DNA from: JBFKPQ01 sp041628225
GTDB lineage: Bacteria; Actinomycetota; Acidimicrobiia; Spongiisociales; JAENVV01
DNA: 64,000 nt
Direction of reading: 5' to 3'
NCBI GenBank assembly: GCA_041628225.1
Contig: JBFKPQ010000002.1
Span: forward strand, 1-64,000
Positions within the stretch are counted from its first letter, which is position 1; every line of letters begins with the position of its first letter. The position numbers and the translations under genes are program-made. The notes beneath the pieces were generated by a model. The model saw only the letters and a program-made list of their open reading frames with translations, was not told the DNA's origin and did no database searches. Shown one piece after another: positions 34,045-41,909 of this stretch.

Positions 34045-34638
34045 CTACCCGCCGACGGTGAGTTCGGCCAGCATGCCCGCCTCGTAGTGTCCGGGGAGGA
34101 GACATGCCACGACGTCGAACGCGCCGGCTTCTTCGAACGCCACGGTGATCTCACCGGTTTCGCCCGGTTCGACGATGAGGATGAGCTCTTCATGGCCGTG
34201 GCCGCCCTCGTCGTCGTGATCGTCGTGACCCGACTCGATGTGCTCGGCAGCCGAGTGCTTGGTAGTGATCCGGAACTCGTGCTGGATCACACCCTCGTTG
34301 TGCACCACGAAGAGGATCGTCTCGCCGGCGGTCGCCTCGAACTCGGCCGGCTCAAAGGCGAACTCGGTCATGACGACTTCCACGACGCGGTCGGCATCGC
34401 TGTCCGAAACGGTCGCACCGTCGTCCATGTGCTCGTCCTCTTCCATGTGCTCGTCGTCGTCCATATGCATGGTCGTGGCCGGCGTCGTGGTGGCCGTAGT
34501 GGTGGCGGGCGCGGCTGCGAGCGTGGTCGCCGCCGGCTGTGCACCGGCATCGGACTCTGCATCGGCGATCGGCGCGGTCTCAGCGCAGGCGGCCAATCCG
34601 AGGATGAGAGCGAAGAGTAGAACGGTCGGTTTCGTCAT
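34045..34638 (-). CDS. Cupredoxin-like lipoprotein with acidic His/Met metal-binding segments
   Basis: A 197-residue exported protein. The lipobox LILGLAAC at the N-terminus predicts lipid anchoring at Cys18. A Thr/Ala linker then leads to a segment rich in His, Met, Asp and Glu (MHMDDDEHMEEDEHMDD). The C-terminal 110 residues are a cupredoxin fold with copper ligands His in VIQHEF and Cys, His and Met in ACLLPGHYEAGM (C-x4-H-x4-M). A second metal-rich loop, HIESGHDDHDDEGGHGHEE, is inserted in the domain. It probably binds copper outside the membrane; whether it carries electrons or stores metal is not known. Confidence 0.8.
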   Translation of the reverse strand: MTKPTVLLFALILGLAACAETAPIADAESDAGAQPAATTLAAAPATTTATTTPATTMHMDDDEHMEEDEHMDDGATVSDSDADRVVEVVMTEFAFEPAEFEATAGETILFVVHNEGVIQHEFRITTKHSAAEHIESGHDDHDDEGGHGHEELILIVEPGETGEITVAFEEAGAFDVVACLLPGHYEAGMLAELTVGG

Positions 34639-34768
34639 CGTTGTCCTCTCGTGGCGACGAGGCGATACGTGAAGCGTAGGGATCGGGTTCGGAGCGCAAC
34701 CACCGCCTTCCGTCCTTGTCTCGGGGGCCGGAAGGCCCTGACCGCCTGCATATCGTCATCGGGCCGGG

Positions 34769-34774
34769 TACCAT
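34769..34774 (+). promoter_or_regulatory. Leaderless -10 element
   Basis: TACCAT ends 7 nt before the ATG at 34782. Confidence 0.45.
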
Positions 34775-34781
34775 CTTCGGC

Positions 34782-35309
34782 ATGCACTGGCTCATGTCAC
34801 TGCTGCTGGCGTCCGTGACGCTCGGCGCGGGATTCGGCGACGCATCCGCTTCGGCCACCCCAGCAGACGACGGGACGATGACGCTGGATCTCCAGGTCGA
34901 GGTCGGCGATGCCGCCACCGTCGTCGCCCACTTGCTCGACGTGGGTGGCGACCAGCAGACCGTCACGCTCGGCTCCGACGATGACGGTACGTATCGAGGT
35001 CGCGTCGTCACCGAGCGGGCCAACTTCATCGTTGTGTTCGAAGCGCTGTACGCCGACGGAACCGGCCGGGCATCGTCACCTGCCAACCTCCTCGAATTGG
35101 GCGTCGACCCCGAGATGCTCGGGCTGGAGCCGCCACCGCTGCCCGACGATGAGATCACGGGGTTCTCGGCGGCCACCACCCGGTGGATCTGGATCGCGAT
35201 CGCTTTGACGGCTCTGTCGCTCGCGCTCACGGCGCTCTGGGCCGCCGGACCCAAGCCCGCCGCCAAGGCGCGAACGGCGACCCCGCGCCAGGATCAGGAG
35301 GTCCGGTGA
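34782..35309 (+). CDS. Membrane-anchored exported protein of unknown function
   Basis: A 175-residue protein not recognised as a named family. It has an N-terminal signal (WLMSLLLASVTLGAGFGDAS), an external domain of about 110 residues with beta-strand character (MTLDLQVEVGDAATVVAHLL), and one C-terminal membrane helix (RWIWIAIALTALSLALTALW) with a short basic tail inside. The stop overlaps the GTG of the next dehydrogenase gene by 4 nt, so the two are co-translated, although a functional link is not obvious. Confidence 0.6.
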   Translation: MHWLMSLLLASVTLGAGFGDASASATPADDGTMTLDLQVEVGDAATVVAHLLDVGGDQQTVTLGSDDDGTYRGRVVTERANFIVVFEALYADGTGRASSPANLLELGVDPEMLGLEPPPLPDDEITGFSAATTRWIWIAIALTALSLALTALWAAGPKPAAKARTATPRQDQEVR

Positions 35310-36199
35310 CGGCGAGCCGGGTCGGCTTCATCGGACTCGGCATCATGGGCGGCGGGATGGCCCGCAACCTCCTCGAAGCCGGACACGAAACCGTCGTCTG
35401 GAACCGCACCGCGGAGCGTGCCGGACCCTTGCTCGACGCCGGAGCGACCTGGGGCGACTCACCGCAGGCCGTCGCCGAACGCTGCGACATCATCATGATC
35501 TGTGTTTCCGACACGGCGGACGTGGTTGCCGTCACCACTGGTCCGGCCGGCGTCCTCGAAGGGCTGGCGCCGGGCAAACTGGTCATCGATCACTCGACGA
35601 TTTCGCCGTCCGAGACGATTCGCCTCGCCAAACTCGTCAACGAACGCGGCGTCGACTGGCTCGACGCTCCCGTATCGGGAGGCAGTGAAGGAGCCGCCAG
35701 AGGAACGCTGTCGATCATGGTCGGAGGCGATGCGGAGCCATTCGACCGAGCTCGACCGTACCTCGAGGCGTTCGGCACCACCATCACGCACGTCGGGGCC
35801 CAGGGTGCCGGGCAGCTCGTCAAGCTCGTGAACCAGATTCTCGTCGTCGTCAACCAGCTGGCGGTCTCCGAAGCCCTGCTCTTCGCGCAGGCGGGCGGTC
35901 TGGATCTTCCCAAGGCCCTCGAGGCGGTCAAAGGTGGCGCAGCCGGCTCGTGGATGCTCGCCAATCGAGGCCCGCAGATGATCGAGCGCGACTGGCAGCC
36001 GGGGTTCACGATCGACCTACAACAGAAGGACCTGCGCCTCGTCTTGGAGGCCGCCGACGACCTCGGCGTACCGGCGATCGGAACCGGGATCGTGTACCAG
36101 CTGTACCGGGCCCTTCAGGCCAAAGGGCTCGGCGCCGAAGGCAACCACGCCCTCGTCAAGGCCCTCGAAGATCTGGCGGGCTTCCACCTCGGCGAGTGA
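35306..36199 (+). CDS. 3-hydroxyisobutyrate dehydrogenase-family reductase
   Basis: A 297-residue beta-hydroxyacid dehydrogenase (MmsB/GarR type) using NAD(P). The nucleotide motif FIGLGIMGGGMARNL, the substrate motif DAPVSGGSEGAARGTLSIMV and the catalytic lysine in GQLVKLVNQILVVV are complete. The substrate may be 3-hydroxyisobutyrate, tartronate semialdehyde or succinic semialdehyde. The GTG start overlaps the previous stop (GTGA); a longer in-frame start would lie inside the preceding gene. Confidence 0.87.
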   Translation: MTASRVGFIGLGIMGGGMARNLLEAGHETVVWNRTAERAGPLLDAGATWGDSPQAVAERCDIIMICVSDTADVVAVTTGPAGVLEGLAPGKLVIDHSTISPSETIRLAKLVNERGVDWLDAPVSGGSEGAARGTLSIMVGGDAEPFDRARPYLEAFGTTITHVGAQGAGQLVKLVNQILVVVNQLAVSEALLFAQAGGLDLPKALEAVKGGAAGSWMLANRGPQMIERDWQPGFTIDLQQKDLRLVLEAADDLGVPAIGTGIVYQLYRALQAKGLGAEGNHALVKALEDLAGFHLGE

Positions 36200-36206
36200 G
36201 GCTCCG

Positions 36207-36212
36207 TAGGAT
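36207..36212 (+). promoter_or_regulatory. Leaderless -10 element
   Basis: TAGGAT ends 6 nt before the ATG at 36219. Confidence 0.4.
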
Positions 36213-36218
36213 GCGCTC

Positions 36219-36671
36219 ATGAGCGATCGCGTCCGCCGTTATGCCGAGGCCATGGCCGCACTCGACTCCGCCGCGCTCGCAGAGATGCGCCATGGAGACT
36301 ACGAGTGCAGCTATCCCCAGTCGGGGGAACGCTTCGTTGGTCACGACGCATGGGCAGCCGCCCACGATGGCTACGCCGAACGCTTCGGATCGGTGGACAC
36401 CGTCGTCACCACGCGAGGCGGCGAGCAACACGCCACGGTGAGCACGGTGTTGTCGCCGATCCCCTTTGCGTCGACGCCCATCATCGAGGTCTCCGACACC
36501 GGAGACCTCGGGGTCGTCGAGGGCCGGGGCACCTGGCCCGACGGCAAGCTGTACCACTGGGTCTTGATCTGCGAATACCGCGACGGTTTGGTGTGGCGTG
36601 AAGCGCAGTATTTCGCGGAACCGTTCGATGCCCCCGAGTGGCGGCGTCCGTTCGTCACGCCTGCCGACTAG
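36219..36671 (+). CDS. SnoaL/NTF2-like protein
   Basis: A 150-residue protein with the pattern of a SnoaL-like NTF2 fold: an N-terminal helix pair (VRRYAEAMAALDSAALAEMR), a HGDYECSYPQSGERFVGHDA pocket, and a C-terminal sheet (KLYHWVLICEYRDGLVWREA). Such proteins are isomerases, cyclases or binding proteins; no specific role can be given. Its end overlaps the convergent MFS gene by 17 bases. Confidence 0.65.
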   Translation: MSDRVRRYAEAMAALDSAALAEMRHGDYECSYPQSGERFVGHDAWAAAHDGYAERFGSVDTVVTTRGGEQHATVSTVLSPIPFASTPIIEVSDTGDLGVVEGRGTWPDGKLYHWVLICEYRDGLVWREAQYFAEPFDAPEWRRPFVTPAD

Positions 36672-37911
36672 GGCGGCGACCAATGGCGTCGGAGGCGGCA
36701 CGGGTTCGGCGCGCCAGACCGATGAACGGCAATGCGGCGGCCATGACGAGGCCGCTCGCCACATAGGCGGCCGAGTACGACCAGACATCGGCGGCTCGTC
36801 CGAGCGAGGGCTGTGAGATGACACCTCCGGTCGAACCCATCAGCGCATCGAACGACAGCACGGTGGCGCGCTGTTGCGATGGGACGATGCCGTTGAGGAA
36901 CGACTGCCGAACCGGTGTGCTCGCCGAGAATCCCAGCGCCCACAGCGAGATCAGCACCAACGCCGGCCAGAAGCTCGACACCAGCCCCAAGCCGACGAGG
37001 ACCAACACGCTGAGGCCGGTGGCCGCGACCAGCACGTCGGTTCGGCGCCGAAACACCCGACCCACCTGTGAGACGAGCAGCCCACCGACGATCTGTGCCC
37101 CGGCGACGATCGCCGCAGCCAAACCGGCGATGCCGAAGGCGTTCGGGTCGCCGTACAGCTCGAGCAGATACGGCTGCATGGCATAGAACGCGAAGATGCC
37201 GGCGCCCGTCGTGAACGGTGCGGCGAGCATGAGCCACCGGACCGGCCGAAGCCGCCAGCCGTGTTCGACGGAGGCCGAGACCACGTCTCGGATCTCATCG
37301 AAAGCGCCGCCGCCGCGGTGCGGCGTGAAGCCCTCATCCCGCATCGACTTGGCCGCATAGACGAGTACGGCTCCCAGCAAGACCGCTCGCACCAGATAGG
37401 GCACGCCGAGGTTCGTCGCTTGCGCCAGCGCTCCGCCGGCAACGGACCCGGTCAGCATCGCGATGCCGGCCGCCGACTGTCCCCGGCCGAACACCGTCTC
37501 TAGTTCGCCGTCGTAGTCGTTGGCGGCCAGCGCGTCCACCAGCCACGCCTCGACGGCCCCACTGAAGAAGGTGAAGCCCAGTCCGATCAGGATCGAGGCG
37601 GACGCCCACCCCCACAAGGGGGCTTCGATCTGCCACATCAAGACGTACAGGAGCGTCGAGACCAGGAGCGTGGCAGAACCGAGGAGGTACGACGTCCGTC
37701 GCCCCTTCGTGTCGGCCACGACGCCGGTGGGGATCTCGAAGAGCATCTGGCCGGCCGTGAAGAAGGCGTTGACGCCGAAGGCGGCCGCGTTCGACAGACC
37801 GGCGTCGAGCAGGAACAGCGTATTGATGCCCCAGATCAGCGAAGCGGCCAACGTCGACAGGACGGTGAGCGTCACATACGTCCGACGCACTCGCCGGACT
37901 CCGTCGTTCAT
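36655..37911 (-). CDS. Major facilitator superfamily transporter
   Basis: A 418-residue, twelve-helix MFS protein. The helix 2-3 loop GVVADTKGRRTSYLLGSATL is the MFS signature; helices such as APFTTGAGIFAFYAMQPYLL follow in the C-terminal half. The general type is the drug/metabolite exporters; the substrate is unknown. The ATG at 37911 is set by a TAGGGT element 7 nt upstream. An open frame continues to 38748 but that part is antisense to the gene at 37996. Confidence 0.85.
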   Translation of the reverse strand: MNDGVRRVRRTYVTLTVLSTLAASLIWGINTLFLLDAGLSNAAAFGVNAFFTAGQMLFEIPTGVVADTKGRRTSYLLGSATLLVSTLLYVLMWQIEAPLWGWASASILIGLGFTFFSGAVEAWLVDALAANDYDGELETVFGRGQSAAGIAMLTGSVAGGALAQATNLGVPYLVRAVLLGAVLVYAAKSMRDEGFTPHRGGGAFDEIRDVVSASVEHGWRLRPVRWLMLAAPFTTGAGIFAFYAMQPYLLELYGDPNAFGIAGLAAAIVAGAQIVGGLLVSQVGRVFRRRTDVLVAATGLSVLVLVGLGLVSSFWPALVLISLWALGFSASTPVRQSFLNGIVPSQQRATVLSFDALMGSTGGVISQPSLGRAADVWSYSAAYVASGLVMAAALPFIGLARRTRAASDAIGRRPSRQA

Positions 37912-37918
37912 CGGCCGG

Positions 37919-37924
37919 ACCCTA
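37919..37924 (-). promoter_or_regulatory. Leaderless -10 element
   Basis: TAGGGT on the minus strand ends 7 nt before the ATG of the MFS gene at 37911. Confidence 0.45.
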
Positions 37925-37983
37925 ACCGCCCGTCGATGCGACGATCCTGTTCGCAACGGCCCGAGTCCATGGCGACCTGGCGG

Positions 37984-37989
37984 TAGCTT
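37984..37989 (+). promoter_or_regulatory. Leaderless -10 element
   Basis: TAGCTT ends 6 nt before the ATG at 37996, back to back with the MFS promoter. Confidence 0.45.
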
Positions 37990-37995
37990 CGCCAC

Positions 37996-38586
37996 ATGAG
38001 TGACTTCTTCGACGTTCCGACCGTGGCGCCGGAACCGGAACGAGATCCCCCGCCTTGGGCCGAACCGCCACGCGATGTCGTGGCTGCGCTGGTCGCCGAC
38101 CGTCGGGTCCTCATGGCGACAGATCGTGTGTCGGTCACCCTGACCCACATCGATACCTATCCGACCGGCGCCGGCGTGCGTCTGCTGGTCATGGCGCGGC
38201 GGGTTCCGGACATGACCGAGGCGGACTGGCGGCGCAGCCAGGAAGTCGTATGGGGCCGGGCGGGCCCGCCGGCACCCGACGAGGTGTTCCGGGTCGGCGT
38301 GCAGTTCGCAGACGGTCAAAAGGCGACGAATCTCGATCAGGGTCATCATGCGTGGCCGGCGGATGAGCCCTCCGGCCCCCGCCTCACCGAATACGGCGGG
38401 GGCGGACGAGGTCACCGGGAGCTGATCGTGCACGGCCGCAACCTGTGGCTGTGGCCACTGCCGCCGCCCGAGCCGTTCGACCTCGTCATCGAGTGGCCCG
38501 CACTCGGGGTCCCGTTCACTCGGTCGAAACTCGACGGAGCCGCCATCGTGGCGGCCGCCGCCCGGTGCCGACCGGCGTGGAACTGA
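37996..38586 (+). CDS. Conserved-looking hypothetical protein
   Basis: A 196-residue cytoplasmic protein I cannot assign. It has a proline-rich start (VAPEPERDPPPWAEPPRD), a beta-strand core (DRVSVTLTHIDTYPTGAGVR), a GGGGRGHRELIVHGRNLWLW segment and the ending VIEWPALGVPFTRSKLDGA. The pattern is that of a small beta-sandwich protein known only from actinobacterial genomes. It has a leaderless-type promoter and ends one base before the convergent MFS gene. Confidence 0.6.
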   Translation: MSDFFDVPTVAPEPERDPPPWAEPPRDVVAALVADRRVLMATDRVSVTLTHIDTYPTGAGVRLLVMARRVPDMTEADWRRSQEVVWGRAGPPAPDEVFRVGVQFADGQKATNLDQGHHAWPADEPSGPRLTEYGGGGRGHRELIVHGRNLWLWPLPPPEPFDLVIEWPALGVPFTRSKLDGAAIVAAAARCRPAWN

Positions 38587-38587
38587 C

Positions 38588-39898
38588 CTAGACCGCGGCG
38601 CCGGCGCGGGCGTTCTCGAGCCGGTGGGTGGTGAAGGCCCGGATGCCGATGACGAACAACACGGCGTAGACGGCGGCCGCCACGAGGAAGGGGAGCCGCA
38701 GGGCGGTGATCCGGTCGGTGAAAGACTCGCCGCCCGAGACGATGACACCGGCGAGGACCGAGCCGATGGGCATCATGCCCCAGGCGAAGAAGCGGTATAC
38801 CGAGTTCACCCGTCCCAGCAGGTGATCGGGAATGATCTCCTGTCGAAGCGACACGGTGATGACGTTCCACAACACAGCCACGAACGAGGTGACGGCGGCC
38901 ATGGCGAAGACGACGCCCCAGCTCGACGTCAATCCGGTGACGGCGAGGCCGATCGCACTGACCGCCAGGACCGCCTGCAGAGACGTTCCCGATCCGATGC
39001 GCTTGGACACGCGCGATGCCAGCACGCTGCCGGCCACGCCGCCGACCGCGCCCGACCACATGAGCACGCCGAAGCGAGCCGCATCGAGCCCGAGGACTTC
39101 CTGGACGAACAGCACATAGGTGGCGAACGACACCATGAGCAGTGCGTTCATGATGCCCAGGACGACGGCCAGCGTTCGCAGCAGACGGTGTTGCCACAGC
39201 CAGCGGACGCCTTCCTTGAGGTCCGCCCACCACGACGGTCGGGGGCCGGGCGCCTGTTCGGGTCGGAAGGCTCCGTGCAAGGAGATGATCAGGGCCCCGG
39301 CCACCGCGAAGGTCACGGCGTCGACGAAGAAGGGCAGGGAGAAGGCCACCGCCAGGAGGAATCCACCGAGCGGCGGTCCGATGAAGCTGTTCGCCACCAT
39401 TTCCCCGCCCCAGAGGCGTCCGTTGGCGCGCTCGAGCTGATCCTTCTCGACGACCGACGGCATGAGCGTCTGGGTTGCGTTGTCGGCGAGGACCTCGGCG
39501 ACCCCGAATAGGAACGCGCCGATGTACAGCATCGCGAGGAGCAGTCCGGCCGAGTCGGGGGCGGCTGCCGTTCCCGCCGCGAGGCCGTCCGGATCGGCGA
39601 GCGAACCCTGCACGGACCACACGATCCCCCCCACGGCCAGAGTCAGCAGGAAACGGAACGCGTGCATGGATGCGACGAGCACCCGTCGGTCCATCCGGTC
39701 GGTGACGACGCCGGCCGGCAGCGTGAACAGCAGCCAGGGCAGCCGCGTGGCGACGAGGATGAGCGAGATCTGCAGCGGGTCGCGCGTGATGGCCGACGCC
39801 AGCCAGGGATAGGCGATCCCGGCGACGCCGTCCCCCAGGTTCGAGGTGACGTTGGCGGTGAAGAGGCGCCAATAGTTCGAGCCGAGCCGGGTGGTCAC
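38588..39898 (-). CDS. Major facilitator superfamily exporter (MFS_3 type)
   Basis: A 436-residue, twelve-helix transporter of the enterobactin-exporter-like MFS_3 group. It opens SNYWRLFTANVTSNLGDGVA, has the loop-2 motif GVVTDRMDRRVLVASMHAFR, and GRLWGGEMVANSFIGPPLGG in helix 5, all typical. It starts at a GTG at 39898. The substrate is unknown. It is unrelated in detailed sequence to the MFS protein at 36655. Confidence 0.85.
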   Translation of the reverse strand: MTTRLGSNYWRLFTANVTSNLGDGVAGIAYPWLASAITRDPLQISLILVATRLPWLLFTLPAGVVTDRMDRRVLVASMHAFRFLLTLAVGGIVWSVQGSLADPDGLAAGTAAAPDSAGLLLAMLYIGAFLFGVAEVLADNATQTLMPSVVEKDQLERANGRLWGGEMVANSFIGPPLGGFLLAVAFSLPFFVDAVTFAVAGALIISLHGAFRPEQAPGPRPSWWADLKEGVRWLWQHRLLRTLAVVLGIMNALLMVSFATYVLFVQEVLGLDAARFGVLMWSGAVGGVAGSVLASRVSKRIGSGTSLQAVLAVSAIGLAVTGLTSSWGVVFAMAAVTSFVAVLWNVITVSLRQEIIPDHLLGRVNSVYRFFAWGMMPIGSVLAGVIVSGGESFTDRITALRLPFLVAAAVYAVLFVIGIRAFTTHRLENARAGAAV

Positions 39899-39936
39899 CG
39901 GGCGAATACTGGCACGCGCGCCGCGGGTCGACTGGG

Positions 39937-39942
39937 TACCTT
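39937..39942 (+). promoter_or_regulatory. Leaderless -10 element
   Basis: TACCTT ends 7 nt before the ATG at 39950. Confidence 0.45.
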
Positions 39943-39949
39943 CACATGC

Positions 39950-40450
39950 ATGGAGATCCGACCTGCCACCGTCACAGATGCCGAACGCGTGGCCTTCATC
40001 CACATCCGCAGCTGGCAGGCGGCCTATCGGGGCCTCATCCGCCAGGACTACCTCGACGGCCTCGACGAGACATTCGACCGCCGAGTCGAGTGGTGGACCT
40101 CTCAGGCGAACGGCCCCGGCGTGTTCCTGGTGGGCGAGACGGACGCCGGAGAGCTAGCCGGGTTCGCCAGCGCCGGCCGCGCTCGAGAGGACCATGAACT
40201 CGGAGAGCTGTACGCCATCTATCTCCTCGCCGAGGCGTGGGGGAGTGGATTGGGTGCGCCGCTGCTCGAGGGTGCCACGGATCGCCTTCGTGAGAGCGGA
40301 TACGACGAGGCGATCCTCTGGGTGCTCGACTCCAACGGTCGGGCGCGCCGATTCTACGAAAAGCATGGATGGCACTCCGACGGTGGGGCAAAGATCGAGC
40401 TCTGGGGTGACCTCGCCCTGTCGGAGGTCCGCTACCGGCGCGCGCTCTAG
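39950..40450 (+). CDS. GNAT-family N-acetyltransferase
   Basis: A 166-residue single-domain GNAT enzyme. The N-terminus MEIRPATVTDAERVAFIHIR, the acetyl-CoA-binding region AEAWGSGLGAPLLEGATDRL and the ending NGRARRFYEKHGWHSDGGAK are characteristic. The substrate is not predictable. Its TAG stop shares the palindrome CTAG (40447-40450) with the stop of the convergent HAD gene. Confidence 0.87.
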   Translation: MEIRPATVTDAERVAFIHIRSWQAAYRGLIRQDYLDGLDETFDRRVEWWTSQANGPGVFLVGETDAGELAGFASAGRAREDHELGELYAIYLLAEAWGSGLGAPLLEGATDRLRESGYDEAILWVLDSNGRARRFYEKHGWHSDGGAKIELWGDLALSEVRYRRAL

Positions 40451-41241
40451 GTGCGGGCGCGGCGGCGCATCGCCACGAACAGCACGATCGCTCCGGCGAC
40501 GGAGGCCACAGCCGCCCCACTGAGCACCGGGTCGGGTTTCGGCAGCTCGGCGAGCCGGCTCCGGATGGACACCGGGTTCTTGAACGACATGATCTGCCAG
40601 TCGGACTCGATGGCGAGATGGCGGAGCTCCTTGTCGGGGTTGACCGCGACCGGATGTCCGACGACCTTCAGCATGTGGCTGTCGGTGAACGAGTCCGAGT
40701 AGGCGTACGAATCCTCGAGTGAGATGCCGTCCCGCCGCGCCATCTCGACCATGGCTTCGGCCTTGCCGGCCGCATAGGCGTAGAACTCGAGTTCGCCGGT
40801 GTAGCGGCCGTCCTCACCCACCTTCGACTGGGTGGCGATCACGTCGGTGATTCCGAGGTAGCCGGCGAGGGGCTTGACGACCTCGTACGGGCTGGACGAG
40901 ATCACCACCACCCGGCGACCTGCTTTGCGGTGTTCTTCGATGATCGCCAGTGCCTCGGCATACACGAGCGGCGCCACGACCTCGTCGACGGTCTCCTTGA
41001 CGAGCCGTTCGATCTCGAAGCGGTCCCACCCCTTGGTGAGGGCGGTGAGTTGCTCACGGACCTTCTCGAGCTGATCGTGATCGGCTCCGAACATCATGTA
41101 GACGACCTGGGCGATCCCGGCCTTCACCAGCGACCGGCGGTTCAGGAAACCTGCCTTGTACAGAGGCCGTCCGAAGGCGAGCGTCGACGACTTGGCGATG
41201 ATCGTCTTGTCCAGATCGAAGAATGCAGCGGCGGTGGACAT
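40447..41241 (-). CDS. HAD-IB family phosphatase with C-terminal membrane helix
   Basis: A 264-residue haloacid-dehalogenase-type phosphatase of subfamily IB (SerB-like). The nucleophile motif FFDLDKTIIAKSS, motif II in VVVISSSPYEVVKPLA and the metal motif AYSDSFTDSHML are present. The last 25 residues form a membrane helix (LSGAAVASVAGAIVLFVAMR) with a basic end. A similar HAD gene flanks the Tad locus in mycobacteria, so a link to pilus or envelope work is possible. A TAGACT element 7 nt before the ATG suggests a leaderless message. Confidence 0.85.
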   Translation of the reverse strand: MSTAAAFFDLDKTIIAKSSTLAFGRPLYKAGFLNRRSLVKAGIAQVVYMMFGADHDQLEKVREQLTALTKGWDRFEIERLVKETVDEVVAPLVYAEALAIIEEHRKAGRRVVVISSSPYEVVKPLAGYLGITDVIATQSKVGEDGRYTGELEFYAYAAGKAEAMVEMARRDGISLEDSYAYSDSFTDSHMLKVVGHPVAVNPDKELRHLAIESDWQIMSFKNPVSIRSRLAELPKPDPVLSGAAVASVAGAIVLFVAMRRRART

Positions 41242-41248
41242 GGCATTA

Positions 41249-41254
41249 AGTCTA
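41249..41254 (-). promoter_or_regulatory. Leaderless -10 element
   Basis: TAGACT on the minus strand ends 7 nt before the ATG of the HAD gene at 41241. Confidence 0.5.
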
Positions 41255-41336
41255 TTCGGCTGTCCGAACTTCGACGACCAAGCCTCCTTCTTCGCACATC
41301 TCAGGGCGTTTCGCAAGGGGTTGTCGGGGCCCGGTC

Positions 41337-41909
41337 ATGCCCATACGTTCGTTGGGCGAGAAGGGATGCGTTCTGCCGTTGCTCCATGTTCAGACCAACC
41401 ACGACGGCTTGTTGTCCGCCATCGCCCCGCTCGGGCTCGGAGCGGCGGCGGGAACGGCGCTCGTCGTCGACACCGACCCGGATGGGCCCGCCTATCCGGG
41501 GAGCGCCAGTCTCGCCGCGATGCTCGCCGAAGGGCCACGGCGTGCCGACCTCACTCCGGCTCGGGCAGGCCTGGCGGTGCTGCGAAGCGGTGGAGCGAGC
41601 CTGGCGGAGGCGGGGGATCTGCTCGGCGCGCTCGCTTCGGGCTGGCCGGCGGTGGTCGTTCGGGTGCCGGCACGCCAACCGGTCGACGGGCCGGTCGTTC
41701 CGGTCGCGCCGGCTCTGCCGGGAGCGCTGGCCGAGCGCCCGGCGGCACGACATGTCGTGCAGGCCACCGGCCTCGCGCCCGCACCGCGCGACGGCATCGT
41801 GCTCCCGCGACCGTCCGGGCGGCTCGTGCGCGACCTGTTGAGCGGCGTCGTCCGTCCTCGCGATCGCTGGATCAGAGCCTGGCGTCCCGTATGGGAGGTC
41901 GTGTGGTGA
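41337..41909 (+). CDS. Degenerate CpaE/TadZ/Ssd-like protein
   Basis: A 190-residue protein at the position normally held by the ParA/MinD-like CpaE (TadZ, or Ssd in mycobacteria) that places the Tad machine. The segment AAGTALVVDTDPDGPAYPGS resembles the strand after the P-loop of that family, but no Walker A lysine motif is found and the protein is short. I therefore call it a reduced homologue by position and weak pattern only. Its stop overlaps the tadA GTG by 4 nt. The start ATG is uncertain, since a clear ribosome site is missing. Confidence 0.4.
   Translation: MPIRSLGEKGCVLPLLHVQTNHDGLLSAIAPLGLGAAAGTALVVDTDPDGPAYPGSASLAAMLAEGPRRADLTPARAGLAVLRSGGASLAEAGDLLGALASGWPAVVVRVPARQPVDGPVVPVAPALPGALAERPAARHVVQATGLAPAPRDGIVLPRPSGRLVRDLLSGVVRPRDRWIRAWRPVWEVVW

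Noticed and set aside
37912..38748. N-terminal extension of the MFS frame
   Set aside because: It has no membrane helices and lies antisense to the hypothetical gene at 37996; the start at 37911 has a promoter element at the right distance.
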